Of a stretch of 64,000 bases of DNA, positions 16,713-25,402 are shown one piece after another. The notes below the pieces were generated by a model. That model was not told the DNA's origin, did not search any database, and saw only the letters and a program-made list of their open reading frames with translations. The first letter of the stretch is position 1; each line of letters begins with the position of its first letter. A program made the translations under genes and the position numbers. The DNA comes from Treponema sp. Its GTDB lineage: Bacteria; Spirochaetota; Spirochaetia; Treponematales; Treponemataceae. Where the stretch lies: NCBI GenBank assembly GCA_017449285.1, contig JAFSJX010000059.1, forward strand, positions 35,426 through 99,425. The letters run 5' to 3'.

Positions 16713-18624
16713 TACTTTTTTATACATGCTGACATTCTTTCTTATGGCGGGAATCGCGTTTTCGCAGTCGCATATCTCCACACAGACGCACCAATCTCCC
16801 GTAACGGCTCTTGCGGCTTTGGACGGAAATATGACGGCGGATGCAAGCGTGTTCAGCTCTGGTTCGGACGGATTTTTAGTCAAATGGACAGAGGACGGAC
16901 TGGGCGAGCATTATCAGATTACCGACTTGCAGATAAAAATGATTGCCCGAAGCCCCAACGGAAACGATGTTGCGGTGTACGAAAGTGACGGGGCAAGCAT
17001 CAACCGTGTGTCAATCTGGAACTGGCGCAATTTGAGCCGTAAGTATTCCTATCGATTCACCGACCCGATTACGAGCATCGCCTATTCGTCAAAAGGAACG
17101 TATGTCATCTGTGGAACGGCATCGGTAAGCGGAACGGTCTTTTTGAACGCGAACAGCGGACAGATTATCCAGCGGAAAATAAAGGAAGACACGGGCGCGG
17201 TGAGCATGATTCACACGTCAAAGACCGAAAACAGCGCGATTATGTATGCGCCAACGGGAATGCTCACCTACTACAATCTGCGGAACGGCACGCAAAAGGC
17301 CAGGTTCAGCACGGAAAGCAATCTGACCCAGGTGACCATGTTCAACAATGAGGTGTTCGTGGCGGGTGTACGGAGCAATACGATTTACATCATCCAGGCG
17401 ACAACGGGAAAGCGAGTGGCTCAGTTCAGCGCGAACAAACCGATTCTAGTCGGCTCAAATGAACGAAAAGATTTGCTCTACGTGGTGCAGGAAAACCGTG
17501 GATTTAAAGTCTATTCAATTATGAACGACAGGAACAAGGCGGTCATCAATCCTCAGATGATAGGAAATTACAACGGGCTAAAACAGGGCGAGAATCTGGT
17601 GAGCGCAGAAATTGCGGACACGATGCTGTATGCGGGAACATCGCAGGGAAATGTCTACAAAATTGAACTTTCCGAAAGCACCGAATCGGAGACCGTCTAC
17701 CCGCTGACCGACAATATGTATGACTACATCTACGATGTGGCAAGCAAAAGCGAAGATTTTTACTTCCTCACGCCGAATGCCATTTTTCTTTCTTCGTATG
17801 ATAACGGCATCGTAGACAAAAAAGGAACGAATCCCGGCTACACGAACCTGATTCCCTACGGCGAGAACATCATCCTGTGGTCAAAAGAGACCAAAAAATC
17901 CGTGCAGTTGCTTGATCTTGCGAGCGGGAAACTCTCCGTCATCTTTACCCCCGACCAGGCGATTCAGACGCTCAGACTTTTCGGCGACACGCTTGTTGAC
18001 ATTGAGGGCAATTCCACGGTGAACAGTTATGACATCGTGCAGAAAAAACGCGAGCAATTGTATTTAGGCGCAAGTTTGCAGGATGCCGTTCTGACTGCGC
18101 CGACCGATTTGTACATCGCAAAATCGAGCGCGACGAACCCGAACGTTCCCCTGCTCTACGTAAACGTAGCGACAAAAGAAACCGTGCCGCTTTCCCTGCG
18201 CGGAAATATCGCCTACGCGCTCTGCTTTGACCCAAACGCCAACGCAAATGAACTGTACGGCATCGTCATCGGACAGAATTCCAGCAAAAAAACAACGACC
18301 TCGCTTTTCAAATGGAACATTCAGTCAAAAAGTGCCAGCACCTTTATCCCGATTACCGATGAGGACGGCGACTCTCTCACCTACCTTGCCTACCCCTCAC
18401 TTTACACGACGATGGGAAAAAATCAGGTACACTCCTACAACTTGACCAGCCGAAGAGACTTTACCTACAAACGAAGCGCGTCAATGCCGCTCAAAATCGC
18501 CCAGAACTCCAGCCGCCTGGTAATTTTAAACCGCGACGGCTCAATCAGCTGGTACAATCCCACGCTGAGCGGCGTACTTGCGGACTGGTATCTGACGACG
18601 GACGGACAGTGGTTTGAGTTTTAA
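16702..18624 (+). CDS. Exported beta-propeller (WD40-like) protein
   Basis: The protein has 640 residues with a signal peptide ending near FSQSH. The rest shows many short repeats of the WD40/PQQ style, for example SSGSDGFLVKWTEDG and GRDGS-like turns, with strands but no catalytic motif. The start overlaps the end of rseP by 11 bases, so it belongs to that operon. In T. pallidum I recall a hypothetical protein at the equivalent place. A periplasmic scaffold or sensor is plausible. Function unknown. The long terminator hairpin at 18616-18651 begins within its stop codon region. Confidence 0.85.
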   Translation: MKNNTFLYMLTFFLMAGIAFSQSHISTQTHQSPVTALAALDGNMTADASVFSSGSDGFLVKWTEDGLGEHYQITDLQIKMIARSPNGNDVAVYESDGASINRVSIWNWRNLSRKYSYRFTDPITSIAYSSKGTYVICGTASVSGTVFLNANSGQIIQRKIKEDTGAVSMIHTSKTENSAIMYAPTGMLTYYNLRNGTQKARFSTESNLTQVTMFNNEVFVAGVRSNTIYIIQATTGKRVAQFSANKPILVGSNERKDLLYVVQENRGFKVYSIMNDRNKAVINPQMIGNYNGLKQGENLVSAEIADTMLYAGTSQGNVYKIELSESTESETVYPLTDNMYDYIYDVASKSEDFYFLTPNAIFLSSYDNGIVDKKGTNPGYTNLIPYGENIILWSKETKKSVQLLDLASGKLSVIFTPDQAIQTLRLFGDTLVDIEGNSTVNSYDIVQKKREQLYLGASLQDAVLTAPTDLYIAKSSATNPNVPLLYVNVATKETVPLSLRGNIAYALCFDPNANANELYGIVIGQNSSKKTTTSLFKWNIQSKSASTFIPITDEDGDSLTYLAYPSLYTTMGKNQVHSYNLTSRRDFTYKRSASMPLKIAQNSSRLVILNRDGSISWYNPTLSGVLADWYLTTDGQWFEF

Positions 18625-18651
18625 AACGCCCTCCTTGGCGTTTTAAAACTC
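18616..18651 (+). terminator. Long terminator hairpin
   Basis: GAGTTTTAAAACGCC (18616-18630) has a perfect 15-bp inverse at 18637-18651 with a 6-base loop. The propeller gene's stop codon lies in the left arm. Confidence 0.75.
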
Positions 18652-18757
18652 TGCAGTAAATCGCTGTGCGATTTCTGCCGTTTACAGCGTGCATCCATGC
18701 ACGCTCGCAGAAGTCGTTTTTGAGTTTTAAAACACCCTCCCTGGCAAATCAAAACTC
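18616..18757. repeat. Duplicated palindrome cluster between convergent genes
   Basis: A degenerate second copy of the 18616 hairpin lies at 18722-18757: GAGTTTTAAAACACC, loop CTCCCT, then GGC and AAAACTC. Between the copies are small hairpins, including GCGTGC/GCACGC near 18687-18704. This looks like an extragenic palindromic repeat unit. Confidence 0.5.
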
Positions 18758-18765
18758 TTCAGAAA

Positions 18766-20250
18766 TTACGAATGCCACCCAAATCCGCGCGCCATTGCCT
18801 CTTTGTATACGTCCACGTAGTTTTCGCAACTTGCCTTCCATGTGAAATTCTGCTGCATGCCACGTTTCTGCATCTCCTTGATATGTTCTTTTTTGTTGTA
18901 GTAGGCATACACTGCCCAGCCGACCGTGTCGTAAACTGACTGAGGGGTAAGCTGGTCAAACATAAAGCCCGTACCACCGCCAGTTGATTCGTCATAGTTT
19001 TGTACGGTGTCGGCAAGACCTCCTGTGCGGCGCACAATCGGAAGCGTACCGTACTTCAGGCTGTACATCTGGTTCAGTCCACACGGCTCATAACGTGATG
19101 GCATCAAGAAGAAGTCTGCGCCCGCCTCAATTAGATGGCTTAAGTTTTCGCTGTAGCCGAGCAAGGCGCGGAAATTGGGCAATTTGCTCTGGAGTGAGCG
19201 GATTTCGTCCTCACACCATTTTTCGCCGCTTCCGACCATGACGAACTGCATATCCATCGTGGTACACATGCGGTACAGGCTTCCGTAAGTCGGGGCGAAG
19301 ATTTCGGCAACGCCTTTTTGGTCTACCAGACGGCTCACCAAGCCCACAATCGGCACATTCGGATTGATGGGGAGACCGAACTGCTTCTGCAATTCCGCCT
19401 TGCACTTTGCTTTTCCAGACATATCTTTCCAGCTGAAATTGGCGGGAATCAGTTTGTCGGTCTCCGGGTTCCATACGGCATCATCAATACCATTTACAAT
19501 ACCGCGGACAACGGCACTCCTCACGCGCAAAAGACCGTCCAAGCCAAATCCGCCTTCCATCGTCTGAATCTCGTGGGCATAGGTCGGAGAGACGGTGGTT
19601 ATCATGTCAGCAGAAGAAATGCCCGCCTGCAAAAAGTTTATCGCACCGTTATGCTCAAAGCCTGCGCCATAATACAGATTCCACTCAATACCCAGGTCGG
19701 AGAATTTATCCTTTCCGTATACGCCCTGATAGCCCAAATTGTGAATGGTCATCACGCTGGCAGTCCGTGCGAATTTTGGCTGAGAGCGGCACACATATTT
19801 CAAAAGAACGGGCGCAAGTCCCGCAGACCAGTCATGCGCATGCACGATGTCGGGAAACCAGCCCAGTTTGTTGCAGACTTGAAACGCACCGTGAGCAAAA
19901 AGCGAAAAGCGGTAGGGATTGTCATAAAAATCAGGCTCAGCCTTCGTTCCGTAGACTCCATCGCGCCCGAAACATTGCTCATGGTCAAGAAAATACACAT
20001 CGACCTTGGGAAAGCCGGGAAGTTTTGCGGTGTACAAAGCCGTCCATTCCTGCCCCAGCCCCACAGGAACCCCCAGCGGTCCGGGAATCAACTCCAGTTT
20101 TTTTCTGTCGATTTTATAGTACCGGGGAATGACAATTTTGACTTCATGCCCCATCAGACTTAGATTTCCCGCCAAAGCAGAAACCGCGTCCGCCAACCCA
20201 CCTGTCTTTGCAAAGGGAACAGCCTCTGCGCTCACCATCAAGATTTTCAT
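18766..20250 (-). CDS. glgA: Glycogen synthase (ADP-glucose type)
   Basis: Transfers glucose from ADP-glucose to a growing alpha-1,4-glucan. From ATG 20250 it has 494 residues beginning MKILMVSAEAVPFAKTGG, where the KTGG loop (from residue 15) binds ADP-glucose. The C-terminal GT5 motif is PSRYEPCGLNQMYSLKYGT. A GGAGGAAT ribosome site sets this start, and the longer frame to 20316 is rejected. The ATG shares one base with the aminotransferase stop (TAATG), so the two are translationally coupled. Confidence 0.95.
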   Translation of the reverse strand: MKILMVSAEAVPFAKTGGLADAVSALAGNLSLMGHEVKIVIPRYYKIDRKKLELIPGPLGVPVGLGQEWTALYTAKLPGFPKVDVYFLDHEQCFGRDGVYGTKAEPDFYDNPYRFSLFAHGAFQVCNKLGWFPDIVHAHDWSAGLAPVLLKYVCRSQPKFARTASVMTIHNLGYQGVYGKDKFSDLGIEWNLYYGAGFEHNGAINFLQAGISSADMITTVSPTYAHEIQTMEGGFGLDGLLRVRSAVVRGIVNGIDDAVWNPETDKLIPANFSWKDMSGKAKCKAELQKQFGLPINPNVPIVGLVSRLVDQKGVAEIFAPTYGSLYRMCTTMDMQFVMVGSGEKWCEDEIRSLQSKLPNFRALLGYSENLSHLIEAGADFFLMPSRYEPCGLNQMYSLKYGTLPIVRRTGGLADTVQNYDESTGGGTGFMFDQLTPQSVYDTVGWAVYAYYNKKEHIKEMQKRGMQQNFTWKASCENYVDVYKEAMARGFGWHS

Positions 20251-21449
20251 TACAATTCCTCCATAGCAGCAATAAATGCCGCCTCGCTGTTTACTATCGT
20301 TTTTTCCGAAACGCAATACGCCAGCCTGAACCAGCCCGCTCCGCCAAATCCGCTTCCGGGCGCACCCAGAATCAGATATTTTTTGAGGTAGTCGCAGAAC
20401 GCCATGTCATCGCCGTTCCATTTTTCCGGCACTTTGCAAAACAGATAGAAAGCGCCCTCCGGCTTTACATACTGAATGCCCGCCTTATCAAGCACCGCCA
20501 TCAAAAGATTTCGCCGCTTTTCATAGGAAGAAAAATCCACTTTTGCGTTCCATGCACGGGCAACTACTTTCTGGAAAAATGCGGGCGCATTCACACAGCC
20601 GAGCGTACGCAGGGCAAAAGTCGCCGCGCTGATAAAATCGTCTGCATCCGCTGATGCAGGATTGATTGCCACATAGCCGATGCGCTCTCCGGGAAGACTC
20701 AAATTTTTTGCGAAAGACGTAACGATAACCGCCTCGTCATACAGCGGGAACACCGGGGTGACCGTCTTTCCGTCATAAACAATCGCGCGGTACGGCTCAT
20801 CGCATATCAAGTACGGGAATCGCCCCGCCTTTTTTCCATGAGTCTTTAACGTGTCAGTCAGTCTGAGGATGTCTTCTTTTGTATACAATCTTCCGCTCGG
20901 ATTGTTCGGTGAATTGATGAGAATTGCCGCAACTTTGTTCCCGTTCGCATCAAGCTCCCGCTGAATCGCATCGCAGTCAAGCGAAAAATCCGCCTTTGAC
21001 GGCACTTCTATCAGTTCGCCTTGAAAATTGCGCACATAATGGCGGTATTCGGCAAAAAATGGCTTTGGCACAAGCACTTTGTCTCCGGGGGAAAGAATCG
21101 CCTTGAACACGCAGTTAAGCGCGCTCGCAGCCCCCACGGTCATCAGAATGTTCTTTGCGCCAACAGGAACGCCCTGCTCTTCCGCAGTCTTTTTTGCCAT
21201 CGCCTCGCGCGTCTCCATATAGCCTGCGTTGGGCATGTATCCGTGCCGCCCATGCGACGTGTCCTTTGCGACTTCCTGTACTGCCTGAACAACTTCCTCC
21301 GGCGGGTCAAGGTCGGGATTTCCCAGCGTAAAGTCAAACACCTTGTCCGCGCCGTGCTTCGCCTTGAGCTCGATGCCTTCCTCAAACATCTTTCGGATGA
21401 CGGAAGCCCCCTTGCTGTATATCGTCTCTTTTATCTGTGGTGCAATCAT
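20250..21449 (-). CDS. Class I PLP-dependent aminotransferase
   Basis: A fold-type I aminotransferase of 399 residues. Conserved features are FTLGNPDLDPP at the start, INSPNNPSGRLY, CDEPYRAI, and the PLP lysine in TSFAKNLSLPGERIGY. Substrate cannot be read; relatives include aspartate and aromatic aminotransferases. It sits directly upstream of glgA with a 1-base overlap, an unusual pairing that may reflect co-transcription only. A TAGAAT box lies 9 bases before the ATG, with no obvious Shine-Dalgarno, so the leader would be very short. Confidence 0.9.
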   Translation of the reverse strand: MIAPQIKETIYSKGASVIRKMFEEGIELKAKHGADKVFDFTLGNPDLDPPEEVVQAVQEVAKDTSHGRHGYMPNAGYMETREAMAKKTAEEQGVPVGAKNILMTVGAASALNCVFKAILSPGDKVLVPKPFFAEYRHYVRNFQGELIEVPSKADFSLDCDAIQRELDANGNKVAAILINSPNNPSGRLYTKEDILRLTDTLKTHGKKAGRFPYLICDEPYRAIVYDGKTVTPVFPLYDEAVIVTSFAKNLSLPGERIGYVAINPASADADDFISAATFALRTLGCVNAPAFFQKVVARAWNAKVDFSSYEKRRNLLMAVLDKAGIQYVKPEGAFYLFCKVPEKWNGDDMAFCDYLKKYLILGAPGSGFGGAGWFRLAYCVSEKTIVNSEAAFIAAMEEL

Positions 21450-21546
21450 GATTTTTCTATTCTATCACGTTTTTCATGTAAAGTCTAATGAATTTATCTG
21501 CGGATTATGTCATTATCGGGCTTCTTCTGGATATTCTCTGTAACGA

Positions 21547-21575
21547 TTGAGGACTCTGTTTTTTTATGATATGAT
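21547..21575 (+). promoter_or_regulatory. Promoter of the 21595 gene
   Basis: TTGAGG (21547-21552), 17-base spacer, TATGAT (21570-21575). It excludes the ATG at 21547 as a start. Confidence 0.65.
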
Positions 21576-21594
21576 AAGACAATGGGAGGTCACC

Positions 21595-22308
21595 ATGAAA
21601 AAACTGACATTGCTTTTTGCCGCCGTTCTGATGGCGTTTACGACATTTACCTTTGCAGACCCATTCAACAAGCGGCTGACCAGCGATGAGCGTGCTAAAC
21701 TTGAGGCTGGCGAAGTTGTTATCCGCAACACGGGCGACATCGACAAAATCTGCATGACCAAAAACGATGCCACACGTAAGATGATTGATATTATCGACGA
21801 CCTTGACCCCGCCTACCTTGCGGAAATCATTCAGGTGCGTCCGTATCAGGGCAACGAGGATTTGCTGGAAAAAGCAAAGGCGGTTCTTTCCAATATACAG
21901 GACTACACGACAATTCCGTTCCGTGCCCGTGCGGGAGACTATATGCTGTACAATTCTGCGGAGATTACCGAAGATACAATCAACGGAAACAGCAGGCTCA
22001 TTCTTGCCGACATGGATATGGATCCGTTCGGGCTTATCAAAACACACATTGATATGGAAGAAAACGACACCAGTTTGTTCTTTCAGATGATGAACCTGAA
22101 CCAATTGCGCTACCGTGACCAATACAACGCCGTAAAGCCACAGAAAATGAAGTCCGTCATCACGATTTTCCGTGACGGCGACAACTGGGTTCTGTACGCG
22201 CTCGGCTCGGTAGACACTTACAAAATTTTCTTCCTCAAAGACCGCATCGAAACTTCATTTATGAACAGAATCAAGACGTTCTGCAATTTTATCTTTACGA
22301 AGATTTAG
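21595..22308 (+). CDS. Exported protein of unknown function
   Basis: The protein has 237 residues from ATG 21595, which follows a GGGAGG ribosome site. The signal peptide KKLTLLFAAVLMAFTTFTF is cleaved near ADP. The mature part is about 215 residues, alpha-beta, with no motif I recognise. It has paired Asp-rich segments (DIIDDLDP, LADMDMDPFG) and a C-terminal strand VITIFRDGDNWVLYALGSVD. Secretion suggests a periplasmic or outer-membrane-associated role. The gene ends 20 bases before the RNA methyltransferase, which has its own -10 box. Confidence 0.78.
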   Translation: MKKLTLLFAAVLMAFTTFTFADPFNKRLTSDERAKLEAGEVVIRNTGDIDKICMTKNDATRKMIDIIDDLDPAYLAEIIQVRPYQGNEDLLEKAKAVLSNIQDYTTIPFRARAGDYMLYNSAEITEDTINGNSRLILADMDMDPFGLIKTHIDMEENDTSLFFQMMNLNQLRYRDQYNAVKPQKMKSVITIFRDGDNWVLYALGSVDTYKIFFLKDRIETSFMNRIKTFCNFIFTKI

Positions 22309-22316
22309 ACTTTTAG

Positions 22317-22322
22317 TAAAAT
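22317..22322 (+). promoter_or_regulatory. -10 box of the RumA-type gene (leaderless)
   Basis: TAAAAT 6 bases before the ATG at 22329, with a partial -35 TTTACG at 22294-22299 (17-base spacer). Confidence 0.5.
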
Positions 22323-22328
22323 AGGGCA

Positions 22329-23579
22329 ATGGCTATTCAAATCGTTGCGGAAAAAATGGTGTTCGGCGGCTCATGCCTTGCAAAAATGAACGGAAAGAAT
22401 GTCTTCATTCCGTATGCAGTTCCCGGCGAAACTCTGGAAATTGAAATCACCAAATCGTTCCGCGACTACGACCTTGCGAAAATCACACGCATTGTAGCCG
22501 CTTCAGCGCATCGTGTTGAGCCGTTCTGCCCGCTCTACAGAATATGCGGCGGCTGTAATATGCAGCATATCTCAGCGGATTATCAGCGGGAACTGCGCGC
22601 ACAGATGCTGAAAGACAGTTTTGAGCGCGAGGGCATTTCCGTGCCGGATATTCAGATTATCAGCGGCGAAGAGAAAGGCTATCGAGCGCGCATTCAGCTG
22701 ACAGATGGTGGCTTTAAAGAGCGCGATAGCAACAAGGTCGTTCCCCTTTCCGCCTGTCCTGTCGCAACAGCAGAAATTAACCGCTACCTTGCCGCCATAC
22801 CGCAAGAAGACCGTCCGCGCGGAAGAATTCATATTTTTGGCGACAGGCGCGTACAGAATGCCCCTTCCTTTGACCACCTGATTCTTGCGGAAGAAAAAAA
22901 ATCACTCAAACTTGGCCAGCAGGAAATGAGCGAAAAACTGAAGAAGCGGATAAAGCATTACGTAAAGCCGCGCTTTGCGGGAACGATGGCAGATTCAACA
23001 AACCTCTGTACCGTTGCGCTTTCAGGAAAAACGATTCAGTTTGACGCGCGGGGATTCTTCCAGTCCAATATTGACGTGCTTGAAAAAACGATTGCCACGC
23101 TCACCACAAACCTTGGCGGAAAGCGCGTACTCGATATGTATGCGGGCGCGGGCGTATTCTCCGTGTTTCTTTCCGACATATTTGAGAACATAACGCTCGT
23201 GGAGCATAACCGGGACGCGCTTGTGCAGGCAGAAATCAATCTTGCAGGAAAGCGGCACGAAAGTTACGGCATAAGCGGCGCAAAATGGATACGCGAAAAC
23301 GCGGCTCAGATTCTCTCCAAAGAAGGCAGTTTTGACGCAGTGGTGATTGACCCGCCCCGAAGTGGCATGGAAAAAGAAGTGCGCGACTGGCTCTGCAAAA
23401 ACAAGGTCGGGCAAATCAGAAGCGTTTCCTGCGACCCTGCGACTCATGCCAGAGATTCCGCCGCGCTGGTCAAATCGGGTTATACGCTTTCCCGGCTGTA
23501 TCTTTTGGATTTTTATCCGCAGACATCCCACATAGAAAGCCTTGCTTTTTTTGAGCATTTTGAGGACGATGATGCGTAG
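22329..23579 (+). CDS. RNA 5-methyluridine methyltransferase (RumA/TrmA family)
   Basis: Methylates C5 of a uridine in rRNA or tRNA using SAM. A TRAM-like RNA-binding region occupies the first 60 residues. Cys67, Cys73 and Cys76 (CPLYRICGGC) plus a later Cys in LSACP form the 4Fe-4S site typical of RumA. The SAM site is VLDMYAGAGVFSV. VVIDPPRSGM and VSCDPATHARD (catalytic Cys) complete the family set. The 416 residues fit 23S rRNA enzymes such as RlmD or RlmCD; the exact position modified is unknown. The -10 box is 6 bases before ATG, so the mRNA is probably leaderless. Confidence 0.9.
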   Translation: MAIQIVAEKMVFGGSCLAKMNGKNVFIPYAVPGETLEIEITKSFRDYDLAKITRIVAASAHRVEPFCPLYRICGGCNMQHISADYQRELRAQMLKDSFEREGISVPDIQIISGEEKGYRARIQLTDGGFKERDSNKVVPLSACPVATAEINRYLAAIPQEDRPRGRIHIFGDRRVQNAPSFDHLILAEEKKSLKLGQQEMSEKLKKRIKHYVKPRFAGTMADSTNLCTVALSGKTIQFDARGFFQSNIDVLEKTIATLTTNLGGKRVLDMYAGAGVFSVFLSDIFENITLVEHNRDALVQAEINLAGKRHESYGISGAKWIRENAAQILSKEGSFDAVVIDPPRSGMEKEVRDWLCKNKVGQIRSVSCDPATHARDSAALVKSGYTLSRLYLLDFYPQTSHIESLAFFEHFEDDDA

Positions 23580-25326
23580 GAATCTGTTTGTTTTGCTTGC
23601 GATTTTTTCTCTTTTTTCTGTTCATGCCGAAGAAAAACGCATTGCTCGTACCGCTGACCTTGGAACGGTTCGCTCCTCTTGGACAACGGTGTGCGGAGGA
23701 AGCGTGGTCGCACCGCCCGTGGAAACTGACTACGGCTTTGCGGTGTTCACCGATGGACGGATGATTTGGGGAAGTTCGGCAAAAGGAACAATTCTCTGGC
23801 AAAAAGGCATCCGTGGCAAAGTCTCTCCGTATATGGCGGCATACCGCGATTTTCTGTATGTCATCACGGATGCAAAAAAACTGAACCTCGTCAATCCCAG
23901 CGGAACTACGCTCTGGACAGTTGACCTTGGTTTTGACGCGACGGAAACTCCCCTTGTCGGACGTGATGGAAGAGTTTTTGTGCGCGGCAGAGGAACGTTA
24001 GCCTGTTACGGACTGAACGGCGTACGAAAATGGATGCTCGACACCGAAAAGGCGATGCCAGGCATTCCCTTGCTTACCTTTAACGACGGCACGCTTCTTG
24101 CGGTCAGCAGCGAATTGAAAAACGGAAAGTCCACGGGTGTTCGCATCTCACCGTTCGGCGATTTACTGGAGAACATCACTTTTACAGGAAAAATCATCAC
24201 CGCCGTTTCCTGTGACTACGGAATTCTTATCTCGCAGGACGACCAGACGATTGCACTCTGCTCGACAGAAAACGGCTCTGCCATCTCAAAATGGGTCGCA
24301 AATTCGCTGGTAAAGGCAAATTTCATCAGAATCTGCCCGGCAAAAACGGGAAAAACGGCGGCATTCTTCAGCCAGAAAAAATCCCGTGCAGAGACGGTCA
24401 TCGTAGACATCACCACAGGAAAAAAAATAAATCAGTTCTCCGCTGGCGAACTGAAACTTTCGGAAACATCGTTTTTGCGTTCGACGGAAATCGGCTGGTA
24501 CATCTCCGATGAAAAATACGCCACGGAATTTACCGAGGACGGCACGGTCATCTGGATTGCAACGCTGCCCAAAAAGAATAAATGGGATTATATTTTCTAC
24601 ACCGAAGAAAACAACGTGGTCATCTGCTCAAAAGACTGGTCAATGCGCGGCTACCTGATGAACCAGACGGTCACCAAAAAAACGCAGCCGAAAAAAAATG
24701 ACTCGTCCTACATCTCTTTCTCATCCGTCAGCACATCGACGGCAAGCAGTCTGAACGTGGAGCGGCTTTCGGTCGAATCGCTTGCAGAAATTTCCCGCGC
24801 ATTTGATACGGGAGACTACGGCTCAAAAGAGCGGATTTGGCTCAACAGCCTGAAAAACGAATCGCAGACACTTCTCTGGGATTACAACTCGCTTTTGCAA
24901 AGCAGTCACGACGGACTTTCCTATTTTACGGCGAATCCTGTCTACACCCAGTCGCTGATTACGACGCTTGCAAAAACAGGAACGAACAGTTTCTCCAAGG
25001 ACTTTGCCGACATTCTGCTTGCGGAAAAAGACCCCGCACGGCTTGCGCTGGCAATTCAACAGGCAGGAAAAGAAGCCTATGATGCCGATGGCGAGATGCT
25101 TTCTGCGCTTGCGACAATCGGGCAGACAAAACTTACGCCGCGCGACACCTCATCGCTCAGGCTTCTCTGCGATGCGACTTACGAAATCTGCCGCTTTATG
25201 GGAAAGCCCGCTCTGCTCAAAAAAGGAAAAGACATTCTTTCCTACCTATTTTACCCGCAATTTGACAAGGGAACTCGTGACTATGCGCGCCAAACTCTTA
25301 CAAAAATTATGAATTTAGAACTGTAA
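23569..25326 (+). CDS. Exported PQQ-type beta-propeller protein
   Basis: The protein has 585 residues from ATG 23569 (or 584 from 23572), preceded by a GAGG site and overlapping the end of the methyltransferase gene by 11 bases. The signal peptide RNLFVLLAIFSLFSVHA is followed by repeated PQQ/pyrrolo-quinoline-type blades such as SAKGTILWQKGIRGKVSP and NPSGTTLWTVDLGF. The C-terminal 180 residues turn helical, with a Ser-rich linker near 395-410. It resembles BamB-like or other periplasmic propellers in architecture only. Function unknown. It is the second exported propeller in this window. Confidence 0.85.
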   Translation: MMRRNLFVLLAIFSLFSVHAEEKRIARTADLGTVRSSWTTVCGGSVVAPPVETDYGFAVFTDGRMIWGSSAKGTILWQKGIRGKVSPYMAAYRDFLYVITDAKKLNLVNPSGTTLWTVDLGFDATETPLVGRDGRVFVRGRGTLACYGLNGVRKWMLDTEKAMPGIPLLTFNDGTLLAVSSELKNGKSTGVRISPFGDLLENITFTGKIITAVSCDYGILISQDDQTIALCSTENGSAISKWVANSLVKANFIRICPAKTGKTAAFFSQKKSRAETVIVDITTGKKINQFSAGELKLSETSFLRSTEIGWYISDEKYATEFTEDGTVIWIATLPKKNKWDYIFYTEENNVVICSKDWSMRGYLMNQTVTKKTQPKKNDSSYISFSSVSTSTASSLNVERLSVESLAEISRAFDTGDYGSKERIWLNSLKNESQTLLWDYNSLLQSSHDGLSYFTANPVYTQSLITTLAKTGTNSFSKDFADILLAEKDPARLALAIQQAGKEAYDADGEMLSALATIGQTKLTPRDTSSLRLLCDATYEICRFMGKPALLKKGKDILSYLFYPQFDKGTRDYARQTLTKIMNLEL

Positions 25327-25402
25327 AAATTTTTAAACCTGTGATATACTATTTACATCTTTCTGTAAGAAAAAAGGTAATGAAAAACCGGAGGATTCAT
25401 AT

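Noticed and set aside
19318..20163. Long plus-strand frame opposite glgA
   Set aside because: It is fully antisense to a gene with clear glycogen synthase motifs and has no ribosome site or family features.
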